Below, one piece after another: positions 41,848 through 51,939 of a stretch of DNA of 64,000 nt. Origin of the DNA: Flavobacterium erciyesense (lineage in GTDB: Bacteria; Bacteroidota; Bacteroidia; Flavobacteriales; Flavobacteriaceae); assembly GCF_018069925.1 (NCBI RefSeq), contig NZ_JAGPXB010000005.1, forward strand, positions 62,001-126,000. Direction: 5' to 3'. The first letter of the stretch is position 1; the number at the start of each line of letters is the position of its first letter. The notes below the pieces were generated by a model. That model made no database searches and had not been told where the DNA came from. It saw nothing but the letters and a program-made list of their open reading frames with translations. The position numbers were made by a program, and so were the translations under genes.

Positions 41848-41895
41848 CACCACAAAAATGTTAAATCAACCAAAAATAACGTTAATGTTGTGGTG
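41848..41895. promoter_or_regulatory. Inverted repeat upstream of susC, arms CACCACAA / TTGTGGTG
   Basis: Eight-base arms at 41848-41855 and 41888-41895, separated by 32 bases. It lies in the regulator-susC interval and may bind a dimeric regulator. Confidence 0.4.
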
Positions 41896-41897
41896 AT

Positions 41898-41934
41898 GTA
41901 TAGGTAATACCCATTAATTTCGACTTACCTATAC
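41898..41934. promoter_or_regulatory. Inverted repeat at the end of the regulator gene
   Basis: Perfect 10-bp arms GTATAGGTAA (41898-41907) and TTACCTATAC (41925-41934) with 17 bases between them, overlapping the stop codon of the regulator. There is no T-run, so it does not look like a standard terminator. A paired operator with centre spacing of about 27 bp is possible. Confidence 0.5.
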
Positions 41935-44730
41935 AGCTAAAATATACTCAACAAGTCCTTGTTCATGTGTTAATCCCATCTTTTTACGCAAACGATATCT
42001 TTTAATTTCGACACTTCGAACAGAGATGTTTAACAATGGTGCAACTTCCTTAGACGAAAGATTCAATCGCAAGTATGCACACAAGCGTAAATCGTTAGGA
42101 GTTAAATTTGGATGTGCTTCTTTTACTTTCTTCAAGAAATCTTTATCGGCATTATCAAAAGCTTCTTTAAAAACGCTCCAACTATCGCCTTCGGAGATGT
42201 TTTTATTGATTGTAGAAATAACAGATTTAATGCTTTTGCTTCCCTCCTCAGAAGTTTTCTTTAAATCTTCTTTTATAAAAGCGAGCAATTCATTTTTACT
42301 GTTTAAACTCATAGTCGACACTGCTAGTTCTCTGTTTTTGGTATCTACATCGCGAGATAGCTGTTCATTACGTACGCGCATGAGTTCTTGTTCATTTTCT
42401 AACTCTTTAATCTCCAACAAAAGATTATTTTCTTCAATTAGCTTAAGCTCTTTTTCTTGATAATATTTTTTATATGCTTTGTGGATGAATCTAGCTGAAA
42501 TGGCAAAGAGAACGAAATAAATCAGCAAAGCAAGATTAGTCAAATACCAAGGTTTTTTTACCGTAAAACTATAACTTACACCATCATCAAGCGTACCATT
42601 AGCATATTTGGCACGCACTTTTAGAACATAATCACCTGGTGGTAAATTTTTAAAATTTATAGACGTTTTAGAATTCCATTCGCTCCACTCCTCTTGAAAA
42701 CCCGCCAAAAGATATTGAAATTCTGTATTGATGTACTTATTGTACTCGGGAACGGTGTAATTTATTGTGATGTTGTTTTCATCATATTTAAAAATTCCTT
42801 TGCCCTGAATTTCCTGATTTTTATTGGCCTCGTTTTGTTTGTTGATTGTGACTGACGTAATAGCAACTTTGTAGTTTTTAAAAGTCAAATCATTCAGATT
42901 TAAAATGTAATAACCGTCTGTTGTCCCTATTAAATAATTAGTACTAGAAATTTGAGTTATATTTTCATATCCTAACATCGAATTGGTTAAAAATGCTGGA
43001 ATTGGAATTACATTTTGTTTTAGTTGGCTACTTAACTTACCGATAGAAAAATAGTGGATGTAATTTTTAGAAAAAAGCCAAATTTTGTTCGACTCGTCTA
43101 CAATTAACTTACCAGAGGTGTATTCGTCTTTGGTAAATACATTACTTAACAAACTGTCTTTAGCAAATTGATTGGTTGCTACATTCAATTTATATATCCC
43201 TTGCTTGTTAGCGTAATAAATAGCATTATTAAATTGCGTTAAACTGGCATGTTTGCCTTTGCTCGGAGATTGATACGTGTATAAAGATGAAATTTTGCTC
43301 CAGTTAGCGTCCACGTTTAATCGATAAACTCCTTTATATTCGTGGCTTATAAAAATTTGATTTTTAGTAGTGACTTCAAAATATTTCGAAGAATTATTAA
43401 AGCCCGCGATTTTGTTTTTAAAACGCCAACCAGAAGCTGTTTTTTGTAGGACTGAGATTCCGAAATAATTTCCTTGTAGTAAGAGGCCCTTTTGGTTAGG
43501 AACAGACTCAAATTTCCAAGTTCCTGATGCCGAAAAAATAGATTGTGCTGCACCATTATCAACAACAAAAGTACCCGAGTCATGGCCACAAAATAAGGTA
43601 TTGTCAAAAATGAATAACGACCATACTTGCCCCTTAGTTCCTGGAATAAACTTAAAAGAATCATTACCGCCATATTTCTTGTAAAACAAACCTTGGTTGG
43701 TTCCAATGTACAGGATTCCTTTGTACAACTTTGAAGCGTAAACTGTTCCTAAAGTCCCCGTATCATCAACATAATTTTGAACAGGTGATTGCAGGTTGAT
43801 GCAATTGATACCGTTATCGAGGCCAACCCATAAATTTTTATCATCATCTTCAAATAATGAAAGTACTGTATTATTACTTAATCCTTTGTTTTGAGTGATA
43901 TGATATTGAAATCGACCATTGGAACTAATGATATAAATTCCGTTAGACACTGTTCCTAATGCAAAACTACCATCAGAAAGCTGTTGACTACTATACACGC
44001 TACTGGCAGCTAACTCAGCATCTACTTCGGTGCTAAACTTGGTTACTGTATTTCCAACTAGCTTGTAAAAACCATTTAACTGCGTTTGAATCAGTAAACC
44101 ATCCGCTTCTGAAAAAAGATTTACAATTTTATTTTTTTGCAAAATCGGACTGTTCGAAACCAAGCGAGCGTTGCCATTCTCTATTTCAAATAAACCTTGA
44201 TTTACTGTTTGAAAAAAAATGCCATTTTTAGTCCAAAATGATTTGGTAATCGTGTTTTTAGGACTAATAATTTTAAAACTATTTTGTTTTGAGTCATAAA
44301 TATAAATCCTATTTAACGATTGAAAAACAACCCAATGCTCATACTGCAAGATATTCCAAAACTGCTCGTCATCTAAAATTTTTGATTTTATCTTTTTACT
44401 TAACGAATTGTACTTCAGTTTTCCGTTCTCTTGCCTTGACCAATAGCCAAATTCCATGTAGCAGCCCGTGTATACTTTGTTACCTATTACTTTTACCGAA
44501 CGTAAAATTGTTTCGTTAGGCGAAGGATACAACTCCCAACTAGCACCATTATATTCAAGTAAACCTTCATTATTGGCAAAAAAAACAAAATGATTTTCAT
44601 CTTGCGCAATCATCCAGTTTTGATTTCCCGCACCATAAGTTGCCGAGTTATACTTAACAATAGGTGGCAATTCCTGCGAAAAGGCAAAAGAATAACAAAA
44701 CAGAATTAGGAAGTAAATAGGTGTTTTCAA
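41929..44730 (-). CDS. PUL sensor-regulator: beta-propeller, Y_Y_Y, TM, LuxR-type HTH
   Basis: This 933-residue protein has a signal peptide and then about 640 residues of Reg_prop-type beta-propeller repeats (for example NTVLSLFEDDDKNLWVGLDN). A Y_Y_Y domain follows (about 660-722: FQYLLAGFQEEWSEWNSKTS, NFKNLPPGDYVLKVRA), then one TM helix (729-751) and a coiled coil (752-815). The C-terminal LuxR-type HTH (about 870-933) has DLRLCAYLRLNLSSKEVAPL, LNISVRSVEIKRYRLRKKMG. No histidine kinase or receiver domain lies between, so it is a direct periplasm-to-DNA regulator. It would sense glucan oligosaccharides and control the adjacent susC promoter. Confidence 0.92.
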   Translation of the reverse strand: MKTPIYFLILFCYSFAFSQELPPIVKYNSATYGAGNQNWMIAQDENHFVFFANNEGLLEYNGASWELYPSPNETILRSVKVIGNKVYTGCYMEFGYWSRQENGKLKYNSLSKKIKSKILDDEQFWNILQYEHWVVFQSLNRIYIYDSKQNSFKIISPKNTITKSFWTKNGIFFQTVNQGLFEIENGNARLVSNSPILQKNKIVNLFSEADGLLIQTQLNGFYKLVGNTVTKFSTEVDAELAASSVYSSQQLSDGSFALGTVSNGIYIISSNGRFQYHITQNKGLSNNTVLSLFEDDDKNLWVGLDNGINCINLQSPVQNYVDDTGTLGTVYASKLYKGILYIGTNQGLFYKKYGGNDSFKFIPGTKGQVWSLFIFDNTLFCGHDSGTFVVDNGAAQSIFSASGTWKFESVPNQKGLLLQGNYFGISVLQKTASGWRFKNKIAGFNNSSKYFEVTTKNQIFISHEYKGVYRLNVDANWSKISSLYTYQSPSKGKHASLTQFNNAIYYANKQGIYKLNVATNQFAKDSLLSNVFTKDEYTSGKLIVDESNKIWLFSKNYIHYFSIGKLSSQLKQNVIPIPAFLTNSMLGYENITQISSTNYLIGTTDGYYILNLNDLTFKNYKVAITSVTINKQNEANKNQEIQGKGIFKYDENNITINYTVPEYNKYINTEFQYLLAGFQEEWSEWNSKTSINFKNLPPGDYVLKVRAKYANGTLDDGVSYSFTVKKPWYLTNLALLIYFVLFAISARFIHKAYKKYYQEKELKLIEENNLLLEIKELENEQELMRVRNEQLSRDVDTKNRELAVSTMSLNSKNELLAFIKEDLKKTSEEGSKSIKSVISTINKNISEGDSWSVFKEAFDNADKDFLKKVKEAHPNLTPNDLRLCAYLRLNLSSKEVAPLLNISVRSVEIKRYRLRKKMGLTHEQGLVEYILAV

Positions 44731-44887
44731 GGCTCAAAAGTTTATTTTTTCAAATGTAAATCTAAATATAATATTTATTACACATATATGCCTCATAAAA
44801 TTAGGATGGCCTATTAAACCTGTCAGAATACCCGTTTTAAATATTATTTGTGAGTTGTTCACGCTCAAATCTCTGTTCAAAAATGCT

Positions 44888-44895
44888 TACTTTTG
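44888..44895 (+). promoter_or_regulatory. -7 box of the uvrA promoter
   Basis: TACTTTTG matches TAnnTTTG and sits 18 bp before the ATG at 44913. It argues against the upstream in-frame start near 44850. Confidence 0.5.
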
Positions 44896-44912
44896 TAAAA
44901 ATTATCATTTGT

Positions 44913-47696
44913 ATGCAAATTGACCTTTCTCAGCTAGATCCAAAGAAAAATATTATTATTAAAGGAGCTCAAGTTCACAATTTAAAAAATGTGGATGTTG
45001 CTATACCGCGTAATAAATTAGTAGTAATTACAGGACTTTCAGGATCAGGAAAATCTAGTTTAGCATTTGATACGCTATACGCAGAAGGACAACGTAGGTA
45101 CGTAGAAAGTTTATCATCGTATGCACGTCAATTTCTCGGTCGTTTAGACAAACCAAAAGTAGAATATATCAAAGGTATAGCTCCTGCAATTGCGATTGAG
45201 CAAAAAGTGAATACTACAAACGCGAGGTCAACAGTAGGAACTTCAACCGAGATTTATGATTACATGAAATTATTGTACGCTCGTATCGGTCGTACATTTT
45301 CACCAATCTCTGGCCAAGAAGTTAAAAAAAACACGGTTACTGATGTTGTAAACGAAGTAAAATCGCTTCCGTTAGACAGTAAATGGCTACTCCTTGCCCC
45401 GATTCATCTCGAAGAAGGCAGACTGCTTAAAGACAAATTAAATGTACTCCTACAGCAAGGTTTCGCAAGGATTTTGGTTGACAACGAAATGGTTCGTCTT
45501 GATGAATTACCGGATGATTTGGATAAAAAAACGATCTTTTTAATTGTCGATCGAATTGTAGTTAAAGACGAAGAGGAATTCTTCAACCGATTGGCTGATG
45601 CGGTGCAAACTGCCTTTTTTGAAGGAAAAGGAATTTGTTACCTGCAAGATTTACAAGGCGAACAAAAATATTCCTATTCCAATAATTTTGAGTTAGATGG
45701 CATCGCTTTTTTAGAGCCCAATGTACATTTATTCAGCTTCAATAATCCCTATGGAGCTTGTCCGGTGTGCGAAGGCTACGGAAATATTATTGGTGTAGAT
45801 GCTGAATTAGTTGTGCCTAACACAACCTTATCCATATTTGAAAACGCTATTTATCCGTGGCGAGGAGAAAGTATGGGTTGGTACCGTGATGAATTGGTTA
45901 ACAAAGCTTATAAATTTGATTTCCCTATTCACAAACCTTATTACCAATTGAGCGATGATCAGAAAGAGTTGTTGTGGACTGGAAATTCTTATTTTGTAGG
46001 TTTGAATGACTTTTTTAAAGAATTAGAAGAGAAAAATTATAAAATACAAAACCGAGTAATGCTGTCGCGTTACCGAGGTAAAACAAAGTGTACGGCTTGT
46101 AAAGGTAAACGCCTGCGTGTGGAGGCTTCTTACGTTAAAATTAACGGAAAAACTGTCTCTGATCTAGTTGACTTACCAATAAAACACTTGGTTGCGTTTT
46201 TTAAAGACATTCAACTAGATACTTATGAGCAACAAATTGCCAAACGATTACTAGTTGAAATCAATAATCGATTGTCATTTTTAACGCAAGTAGGACTCGA
46301 TTATTTAACCTTAAACCGAAACTCAGCTACCTTATCAGGCGGTGAGTCTCAGCGAATCAACTTAGCAACTTCTCTTGGTAGTAGCTTGGTAGGATCCATG
46401 TACATTCTTGATGAACCTAGTATTGGTTTACATCCAAAGGATACAGAACGATTGATTCAGGTGCTACTTTCATTGCGTGATTTAGGAAACACTGTAATTG
46501 TAGTAGAGCACGATGAGGACATCATGAAAGCTGCCGATATGATTATTGATATTGGTCCCGAAGCAGGAACATTAGGTGGAAATTTAGTAGCGCAAGGTAC
46601 TTACCCAGAAATTCTGAAAGCCGATTCGTTGACGGCCAAATACCTTAACGGAGATTTGGCCATTGAAGTGCCTAAAAAAAGAAGATTATTTAAAAATCAT
46701 ATTGAAATAAAAGGAGCTAGAGAAAATAATTTACAAAATATAGATGTTACTTTTCCATTAGATGTGCTGACTGTTATTACTGGAGTTTCAGGAAGCGGTA
46801 AAAGCACCTTGATAAAAAAGATTCTTTTTCCTGCCATGCAAAAAAAGCTGGAAAATGTAGGAGACAAAGCCGGACAATTTAGCGAAATGACAGGCTCTTT
46901 TTCGCAAATTAAACACATTGAATATGTAGACCAAAACCCAATTGGTCGCAGTTCACGATCTAATCCTGTTACCTATATCAAAGCGTACGATGACATTAGA
47001 GATTTGTATGCTCGCGAAAAACTCTCTAAATTAAGAGCATACCAAGCCAAACATTTCTCCTTCAATGTGGATGGCGGACGCTGCGAGACGTGCAAAGGAG
47101 AAGGTAGTATTAATGTGGAAATGGTCTTCATGGCCGATGTGCAGCTTCCATGCGAAACTTGTCAAGGGAAACGCTTTAAAAAGGAAGTACTCGAAGTTAC
47201 TTTTGAAGGCAAAAACATCCATGAAATATTGAGTTTAACCATAGATGATGCCCTTGCCTTTTTTGCCGCTCACAAACAAACTAAAATCACTCAAAAACTA
47301 CAGCCATTACAAGATGTAGGTTTGGGTTATGTGCAATTAGGACAATCCTCTTCTACCCTTTCCGGTGGTGAAGCACAACGAATCAAATTGGCCTCATTTT
47401 TAGTAAAAGGAGCAACAAAAGACAAAGCTTTGTTTGTTTTTGATGAACCTACTACGGGACTGCATTTTCATGATATTAAAAAACTCTTAGCTTCATTTGA
47501 CGCGTTAATTGACAAAGGACATTCCATCATCGTAATTGAACACAATTTGGACTTGATTAAGTGTGCCGATTGGATTATTGACTTAGGTCCCGAAGGTGGC
47601 GAAAATGGAGGCCAATTGCTCGCCGTTGGTACGCCGGAGCAAATTGTAAAAAATAAAAAATCGATTACTGCAAGTTACTTGAAAGCAGTTTTATAA
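44913..47696 (+). CDS. uvrA: UvrABC excinuclease subunit A
   Basis: This 927-residue damage-recognition ATPase starts at the ATG 44913 ([20 protein letters not shown]). A longer frame to 44850 adds 21 residues lying upstream of the predicted transcript start. Two ABC ATPase modules are present: Walker [10 protein letters not shown] and GVSGSGKST, with signatures [14 protein letters not shown] and [14 protein letters not shown]. Zinc-finger cysteines are at [16 protein letters not shown] and [16 protein letters not shown]. It starts nucleotide excision repair with UvrB. It is monocistronic with a strong terminator. Confidence 0.97.
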   Translation: MQIDLSQLDPKKNIIIKGAQVHNLKNVDVAIPRNKLVVITGLSGSGKSSLAFDTLYAEGQRRYVESLSSYARQFLGRLDKPKVEYIKGIAPAIAIEQKVNTTNARSTVGTSTEIYDYMKLLYARIGRTFSPISGQEVKKNTVTDVVNEVKSLPLDSKWLLLAPIHLEEGRLLKDKLNVLLQQGFARILVDNEMVRLDELPDDLDKKTIFLIVDRIVVKDEEEFFNRLADAVQTAFFEGKGICYLQDLQGEQKYSYSNNFELDGIAFLEPNVHLFSFNNPYGACPVCEGYGNIIGVDAELVVPNTTLSIFENAIYPWRGESMGWYRDELVNKAYKFDFPIHKPYYQLSDDQKELLWTGNSYFVGLNDFFKELEEKNYKIQNRVMLSRYRGKTKCTACKGKRLRVEASYVKINGKTVSDLVDLPIKHLVAFFKDIQLDTYEQQIAKRLLVEINNRLSFLTQVGLDYLTLNRNSATLSGGESQRINLATSLGSSLVGSMYILDEPSIGLHPKDTERLIQVLLSLRDLGNTVIVVEHDEDIMKAADMIIDIGPEAGTLGGNLVAQGTYPEILKADSLTAKYLNGDLAIEVPKKRRLFKNHIEIKGARENNLQNIDVTFPLDVLTVITGVSGSGKSTLIKKILFPAMQKKLENVGDKAGQFSEMTGSFSQIKHIEYVDQNPIGRSSRSNPVTYIKAYDDIRDLYAREKLSKLRAYQAKHFSFNVDGGRCETCKGEGSINVEMVFMADVQLPCETCQGKRFKKEVLEVTFEGKNIHEILSLTIDDALAFFAAHKQTKITQKLQPLQDVGLGYVQLGQSSSTLSGGEAQRIKLASFLVKGATKDKALFVFDEPTTGLHFHDIKKLLASFDALIDKGHSIIVIEHNLDLIKCADWIIDLGPEGGENGGQLLAVGTPEQIVKNKKSITASYLKAVL

Positions 47697-47714
47697 AGGC
47701 CGATTTATAAAAGC

Positions 47715-47750
47715 AAAAAGCCGATTCCCTAAAAGAATCGGCTTTTTTTT
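47715..47750. terminator. Terminator of uvrA
   Basis: Perfect 13-bp stem AAAAAGCCGATTC (47715-47727) with GAATCGGCTTTTT (47735-47747) plus T-run. It lies between uvrA and a convergent gene. Confidence 0.9.
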
Positions 47751-47767
47751 GTTAATTAACTTATTTA

Positions 47768-48529
47768 CTAGAATCGGTAACCTAAACTAATACCACTGCG
47801 AACACCACCCCAAGGGCCGCTTACTTTAATGGTTGCTCCACGAGCAGTTACGGTTGAAGTCACATCTGATAAAGGCAACTCAATATCCTCTAATTGATTA
47901 CGCAATTCCTCTTGCTCAAAAGCATTCAAATCACGATCTGTAACACCTTGAAAACTACCATCAGACGTACCGTAATGAGGTCCAACAATCCACCAGTCTA
48001 AAATGAAATGTTTGCCTAAATTAAATTGTGCTCCCAATTGTAACCCGAATGAATTGGCAGTTAATTTACCTCCAACAGCCAAATTTTCTTGATTTGTTCC
48101 AGTGGGGTTTGTATCAAACGTAAAATTTATATTTGAAATATCATACTTTACATTTCTGTAAAAAGGAGCAATATAAAATCCTTTTCCATACCCTTTTCCT
48201 AGGTAAAATCGAACCTCAGGAGTAATTGCTGTATAGCCTAAAGTCGCGTTTTCAAAAATACCCTGCGTTTCTGGATCATCAGATGTAAAATCGTTGATGG
48301 TTTTTTGAAACGGTAGGGCACCTGAAGGAATAAAACTGTACCCTAATACAATTCCGATTCGTTTTGAAACGCTTCTTTCGTATTGAAGTTGAATGTTTTT
48401 GAATGCCAAACTTGTCAAACTAATTTTAAAATTGTTTTTCGGAATTACAATAGAATCATTTTTTGTTTGTGCGACAACAGGCGCGATGGCAAAAAGCAGC
48501 AATGCTACTAAAAGGATACTTTTTTTCAT
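47768..48529 (-). CDS. Outer-membrane beta-barrel protein, DUF3575-like
   Basis: The ATG at 48527-48529 gives 253 residues with the signal peptide MKKSILLVALLLFAIAPVVA, cut before QT. An upstream frame adds 18 residues ahead of the signal and is rejected. The barrel shows ISLTSLAFKNIQLQYERSVS and RIGIVLGYSFIP, typical of DUF3575-type envelope proteins, and ends with GGVRSGISLGYRF with a terminal aromatic. Function unknown; a small porin-like or structural role is possible. The next gene upstream (48568) is on the same strand after 38 bp. Confidence 0.8.
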   Translation of the reverse strand: MKKSILLVALLLFAIAPVVAQTKNDSIVIPKNNFKISLTSLAFKNIQLQYERSVSKRIGIVLGYSFIPSGALPFQKTINDFTSDDPETQGIFENATLGYTAITPEVRFYLGKGYGKGFYIAPFYRNVKYDISNINFTFDTNPTGTNQENLAVGGKLTANSFGLQLGAQFNLGKHFILDWWIVGPHYGTSDGSFQGVTDRDLNAFEQEELRNQLEDIELPLSDVTSTVTARGATIKVSGPWGGVRSGISLGYRF

Positions 48530-48567
48530 AGGAGTTCGATTGTTTAATGAATCAAAAATAGGATTTT

Positions 48568-48876
48568 TTAAGCCATGTGGCAATTTTCTTCAAAAATATT
48601 ACCATCCTCGTCAATGGCAATAATAATCTCTCTAGGCTTTGCACTTACTCTTGCATAATATAGCCATACAAAAGACCACAGCCCCAATGTAATACAACAC
48701 AATACAAAGTTGAATAAGTGGTCAACTTGCTGTTTTTCTCTGCGCAAAACAATGTAGGGCAACTTGTCATTTTGCTCTAAAATAACAAAACCATCTGCAA
48801 TTTTATTTTTTAAGGTAAAGTAGAAATTCTTTTTTTGCGCCTCTGAGACATCTTGAAGTATAATTTCTGATTCCAT
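48568..48876 (-). CDS. Small membrane protein, 102 aa
   Basis: The preferred ATG is 48874-48876 (MESEIILQDVSEAQKKNFYF). The longer frame from 48954 adds 26 residues with no signal-like character. The middle has one long hydrophobic stretch (VDHLFNFVLCCITLGLWSFV, WLYYARV), consistent with one or two membrane passes. The tail is REIIIAIDEDGNIFEENCHM. The N-terminal part reads as soluble. I recognise no family. It is probably cotranscribed with the outer-membrane protein gene. Confidence 0.65.
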   Translation of the reverse strand: MESEIILQDVSEAQKKNFYFTLKNKIADGFVILEQNDKLPYIVLRREKQQVDHLFNFVLCCITLGLWSFVWLYYARVSAKPREIIIAIDEDGNIFEENCHMA

Positions 48877-49038
48877 AATTGGTTGTAAATTTTTTGATTT
48901 GCTAAAAATTAACTTCACAAATTTACTTTCAAAATTCAGTATAGGCAATACCAACTTTAGGTGATATTTACGCCTTAAAAAGAAGTGCTTTATTACAAAA
49001 TCGATATTGCTGCAAAAAACATAACTGTTTAAACTGAA

Positions 49039-50508
49039 TTAGGAACGAAGCTTCAACTTAACTAAAACCATGTCAATAGCATTGTTAATCTCGGGCGAAA
49101 TAACCAGTTTATAATTAACAGCTACATAAACAACTGTAATTAATATCGATTTTAATATGATGTTAAAAACTGGTACAAATGGAAAGTCCCAAAAATAAAA
49201 CAACAAAAACAAGAAGAAGGTAATTCCTAAGGAATACACAGTTTGCTTTGTAAATGGATACAAATGCATTCGCTTGACAACAAAAAGTAATTTAGCCAAA
49301 CTGTATAAAGTAATAGATAAGAGCGTAGCGACTGCAGTTCCAGTTATAGCAAACCTTGGAATAAAAAACATGTTTAACCCAACTGTCAAGAAAACAAGCA
49401 ATAATCCCAAAAACAAGACCATACGATAGTATTTTGAATTGAAAATAATCGCGTTATTATTTCCTAAGATCAAATCAAAATATTTAGATATACCAATCAA
49501 AAATACCACAAGAATTCCACCGCCATATTCTTTTGGGACCATAACGTAAAGTTGATTGATGTTAACAAAAATACACAGCATTACAAAGCCACCAACAACT
49601 TGCAGATTAATAGAAGTCTTTTTATACAAATCATTTAATTCATCATGCTTATTCTCATGCATCAATTTAGCAGTTATTGGATATGTAATCTGATGCATTG
49701 CACGACTGGGAACAGCAATTACAGAGGCAATGTAAGTAGCAACTGAATAATAGGCTATATTCTCAATTTTAATATACTGATTCAGCATAATCTTATCGAT
49801 ATCTAACAGCATAACAGCGACACTGCCTGATAAAATAATGAAAAAAGTATACACTAAAACATCTTTCACATTTTGCGGAATAGTGAACTGGAACACAGGT
49901 TTTTTTATACGGAAAGCATAAAGCATCGTAATAATAAAAGCCAGAAAGTAGATAATAGCAGTGACATAAATAAATTCAACAACAGAAATCCATCCATAAT
50001 AAACTCCAATCAATGCAAATAAAGAAAATAATCTTAGGCCAACTTCTTTAACAAAATTGCCAAAAACTGAATGCATGTGCACTCTAGCCCAAGCATAAAA
50101 AATCTCGAAGTAAGCCATACTGAGGCCTATAAATGGAATGAGCCACAAATAGTCTTTAACAACAGGGTTTTCTTTACTCAAGTATAACGAAATGGGTTCA
50201 AAAAAGAACAATCCTATCAATACTAAAGGAATACATAACAATAAAGGAATTAACACAGTAAATGATAAAAAACGAGAGCGCTCTTCCTCTGTTTCATATT
50301 GCGTATAAAACTTTACTAAGGTGTTTTGCATCCCAAAGGCTAACAAAGGCATAATTATATTTGCCCAAGAAAGTATGTAATTAGTAAGAGCATAAAATAC
50401 AGTTCCTAAAAAAAATGGATATAAATAGAGTGTATTGATTGCACCGATACCAAAACCTAAATAGGTAATTATTGTATTTTTTAAAGATTGATTAAGAACT
50501 ATTCCCAT
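49039..50508 (-). CDS. Polysaccharide biosynthesis flippase (Wzx/MATE-like)
   Basis: The ATG at 50506-50508 gives 489 residues (MGIVLNQSLKNTIITYLGFG). The protein has about 14 hydrophobic helices. The early GFGIGAINTLYLYPFFLG and FGMQNTLVKFYTQYE, and SRAMHQITYPITAKLMHENK in the middle, are the oligosaccharide-flippase (Wzx/RfbX) pattern. It would move a lipid-linked glycan repeat across the inner membrane. The glycosyltransferase gene (50549) and a YfhO-type protein gene (51940) are on the same strand, so a small envelope-glycan locus is likely. Confidence 0.87.
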   Translation of the reverse strand: MGIVLNQSLKNTIITYLGFGIGAINTLYLYPFFLGTVFYALTNYILSWANIIMPLLAFGMQNTLVKFYTQYETEEERSRFLSFTVLIPLLLCIPLVLIGLFFFEPISLYLSKENPVVKDYLWLIPFIGLSMAYFEIFYAWARVHMHSVFGNFVKEVGLRLFSLFALIGVYYGWISVVEFIYVTAIIYFLAFIITMLYAFRIKKPVFQFTIPQNVKDVLVYTFFIILSGSVAVMLLDIDKIMLNQYIKIENIAYYSVATYIASVIAVPSRAMHQITYPITAKLMHENKHDELNDLYKKTSINLQVVGGFVMLCIFVNINQLYVMVPKEYGGGILVVFLIGISKYFDLILGNNNAIIFNSKYYRMVLFLGLLLVFLTVGLNMFFIPRFAITGTAVATLLSITLYSLAKLLFVVKRMHLYPFTKQTVYSLGITFFLFLLFYFWDFPFVPVFNIILKSILITVVYVAVNYKLVISPEINNAIDMVLVKLKLRS

Positions 50509-50548
50509 TGTGATTTTGTGCAAAGTATTATTTACTTTGCTTTTATTT

Positions 50549-51838
50549 TTAGACCTTTTTTAATAAAATTGCTAGTTCTTGAGTTAAATTTTTACGCGAA
50601 AATTGCTGTAAACCAACGGGATGCGATTGTAATTTCCCTTGCAAAAATTGGTTATAATAGTCCAAAATTACACTTTTCAGCTTCACTTTATCTGAATATT
50701 CAAAAAATACTCCCGTATTAGTCTGCGTAATAATTTCGGCAAAATCAGAATCTTTCGGACCAATTGCGATTATTGGCCTATTCGAAACCATATATTCAAA
50801 TAATTTCCCTGGAATAATACTTTTGGTATCAACCGAATTTATTTCGATAAGCAATAACACTTGTGACTTTCTTTGGTGAGCGATAGCTTCTTTATGCGAC
50901 ACATAACCTAAGTTGTTCACGCAGGCGTTTAAGCCAACTCGCTCTATGGTTCCTAAAACCTCTTGACTTACAGCACCAATTAGCTTTATTTCCAAATCTG
51001 ATTTGAACGTGGCGTGTTCTTCACATAATTCTACCAAACTTTCCCATAGTGCCAAAGGGTTACGTTCTGATAACAATGAACCAATATGCGCCATTGAAAA
51101 CTTACGATCCAAAGCTTGTACTGACACTTCTTCGCTGTCATATCCATTGGTAATTACTGTGATTGGTTTTGACGTTATCGCTTCAAACTCAGCTTTGGTA
51201 GTTTTGCTGGTTACCAAAATCGAATCAGCAGCATTTAGAACTTGATTTTCTAATTTTTTGTGAGTCGATGCTGCAAAATTAGACAAGCGTAGTGCCTTAT
51301 GATAGCCAATAGTTGTCCAAGGATCTCGAAAATCGGCAATCCATTTTACAGCCAATCTTTTCTGTAATTCCAATCCAATAAGATGCAAACTATGTGGCGG
51401 TCCTGATGTTACAATTGTATCAATTTGATTTTCTTTTATGTATTGTTGTAAAAAGTTAACAGAGGGTTTTACCCAAAAAACGCGTGCATCTGGTATAAAC
51501 AAATTCCCTCGTATCCATAAAAAAGCTTTATCTAAAAAAGATTGCTTTTTTTGGTTCGGAATAATTCCCGAATTCATCTTTTTTGTTTTATTCTTAGATA
51601 AAAATGATGCCAATTGATAAGGTTCAAAAATCTTATTTCGAATAATAACAACCTCATTAGAAACTTCTTGTACCAATTGTTCATCAATGATGGGATACGT
51701 TGGGTTTTCAGGAATATAAACAATTGGTTGTACACCGAACTCAGGTAAATATTTGACAAATTTTAACCAACGTTGCACTCCTGGTCCTCCTGCCGGCGGC
51801 CAATAATACGTGATAATAAGTACCTTTTTTTGAGACAA
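50549..51838 (-). CDS. Glycosyltransferase, GT-B fold (GT4-like)
   Basis: This 429-residue protein starts MSQKKVLIITYYWPPAGGPG, the acceptor-domain opening of GT4 family enzymes. It continues with VTSGPPHSLHLIGLELQKRL, IADFRDPWTTIGY and NAADSILVTS. The donor-domain part includes VITNGYD, AHIGSLLSERNP and IPGKLFEYMVSNRPIIAIGP, where the conserved Glu should contact the nucleotide sugar. It is a cytosolic inverting or retaining sugar transferase; donor and acceptor are not known. The flippase follows after 40 bp on the same strand. Confidence 0.88.
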   Translation of the reverse strand: MSQKKVLIITYYWPPAGGPGVQRWLKFVKYLPEFGVQPIVYIPENPTYPIIDEQLVQEVSNEVVIIRNKIFEPYQLASFLSKNKTKKMNSGIIPNQKKQSFLDKAFLWIRGNLFIPDARVFWVKPSVNFLQQYIKENQIDTIVTSGPPHSLHLIGLELQKRLAVKWIADFRDPWTTIGYHKALRLSNFAASTHKKLENQVLNAADSILVTSKTTKAEFEAITSKPITVITNGYDSEEVSVQALDRKFSMAHIGSLLSERNPLALWESLVELCEEHATFKSDLEIKLIGAVSQEVLGTIERVGLNACVNNLGYVSHKEAIAHQRKSQVLLLIEINSVDTKSIIPGKLFEYMVSNRPIIAIGPKDSDFAEIITQTNTGVFFEYSDKVKLKSVILDYYNQFLQGKLQSHPVGLQQFSRKNLTQELAILLKKV

Positions 51839-51939
51839 AATGTATTTTTTTTAAACTTTATACGCGACACCTAAATAAACAGCCAAAATAAACATGTTAG
51901 TTTAGCAGTATAATTACAAATTATGAATACAATTTCGAT

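Noticed and set aside
48530..48583. Longer N-terminus of the DUF3575-like outer-membrane protein
   Set aside because: Eighteen extra residues would precede a clear signal peptide; the internal ATG at 48527-48529 is better.
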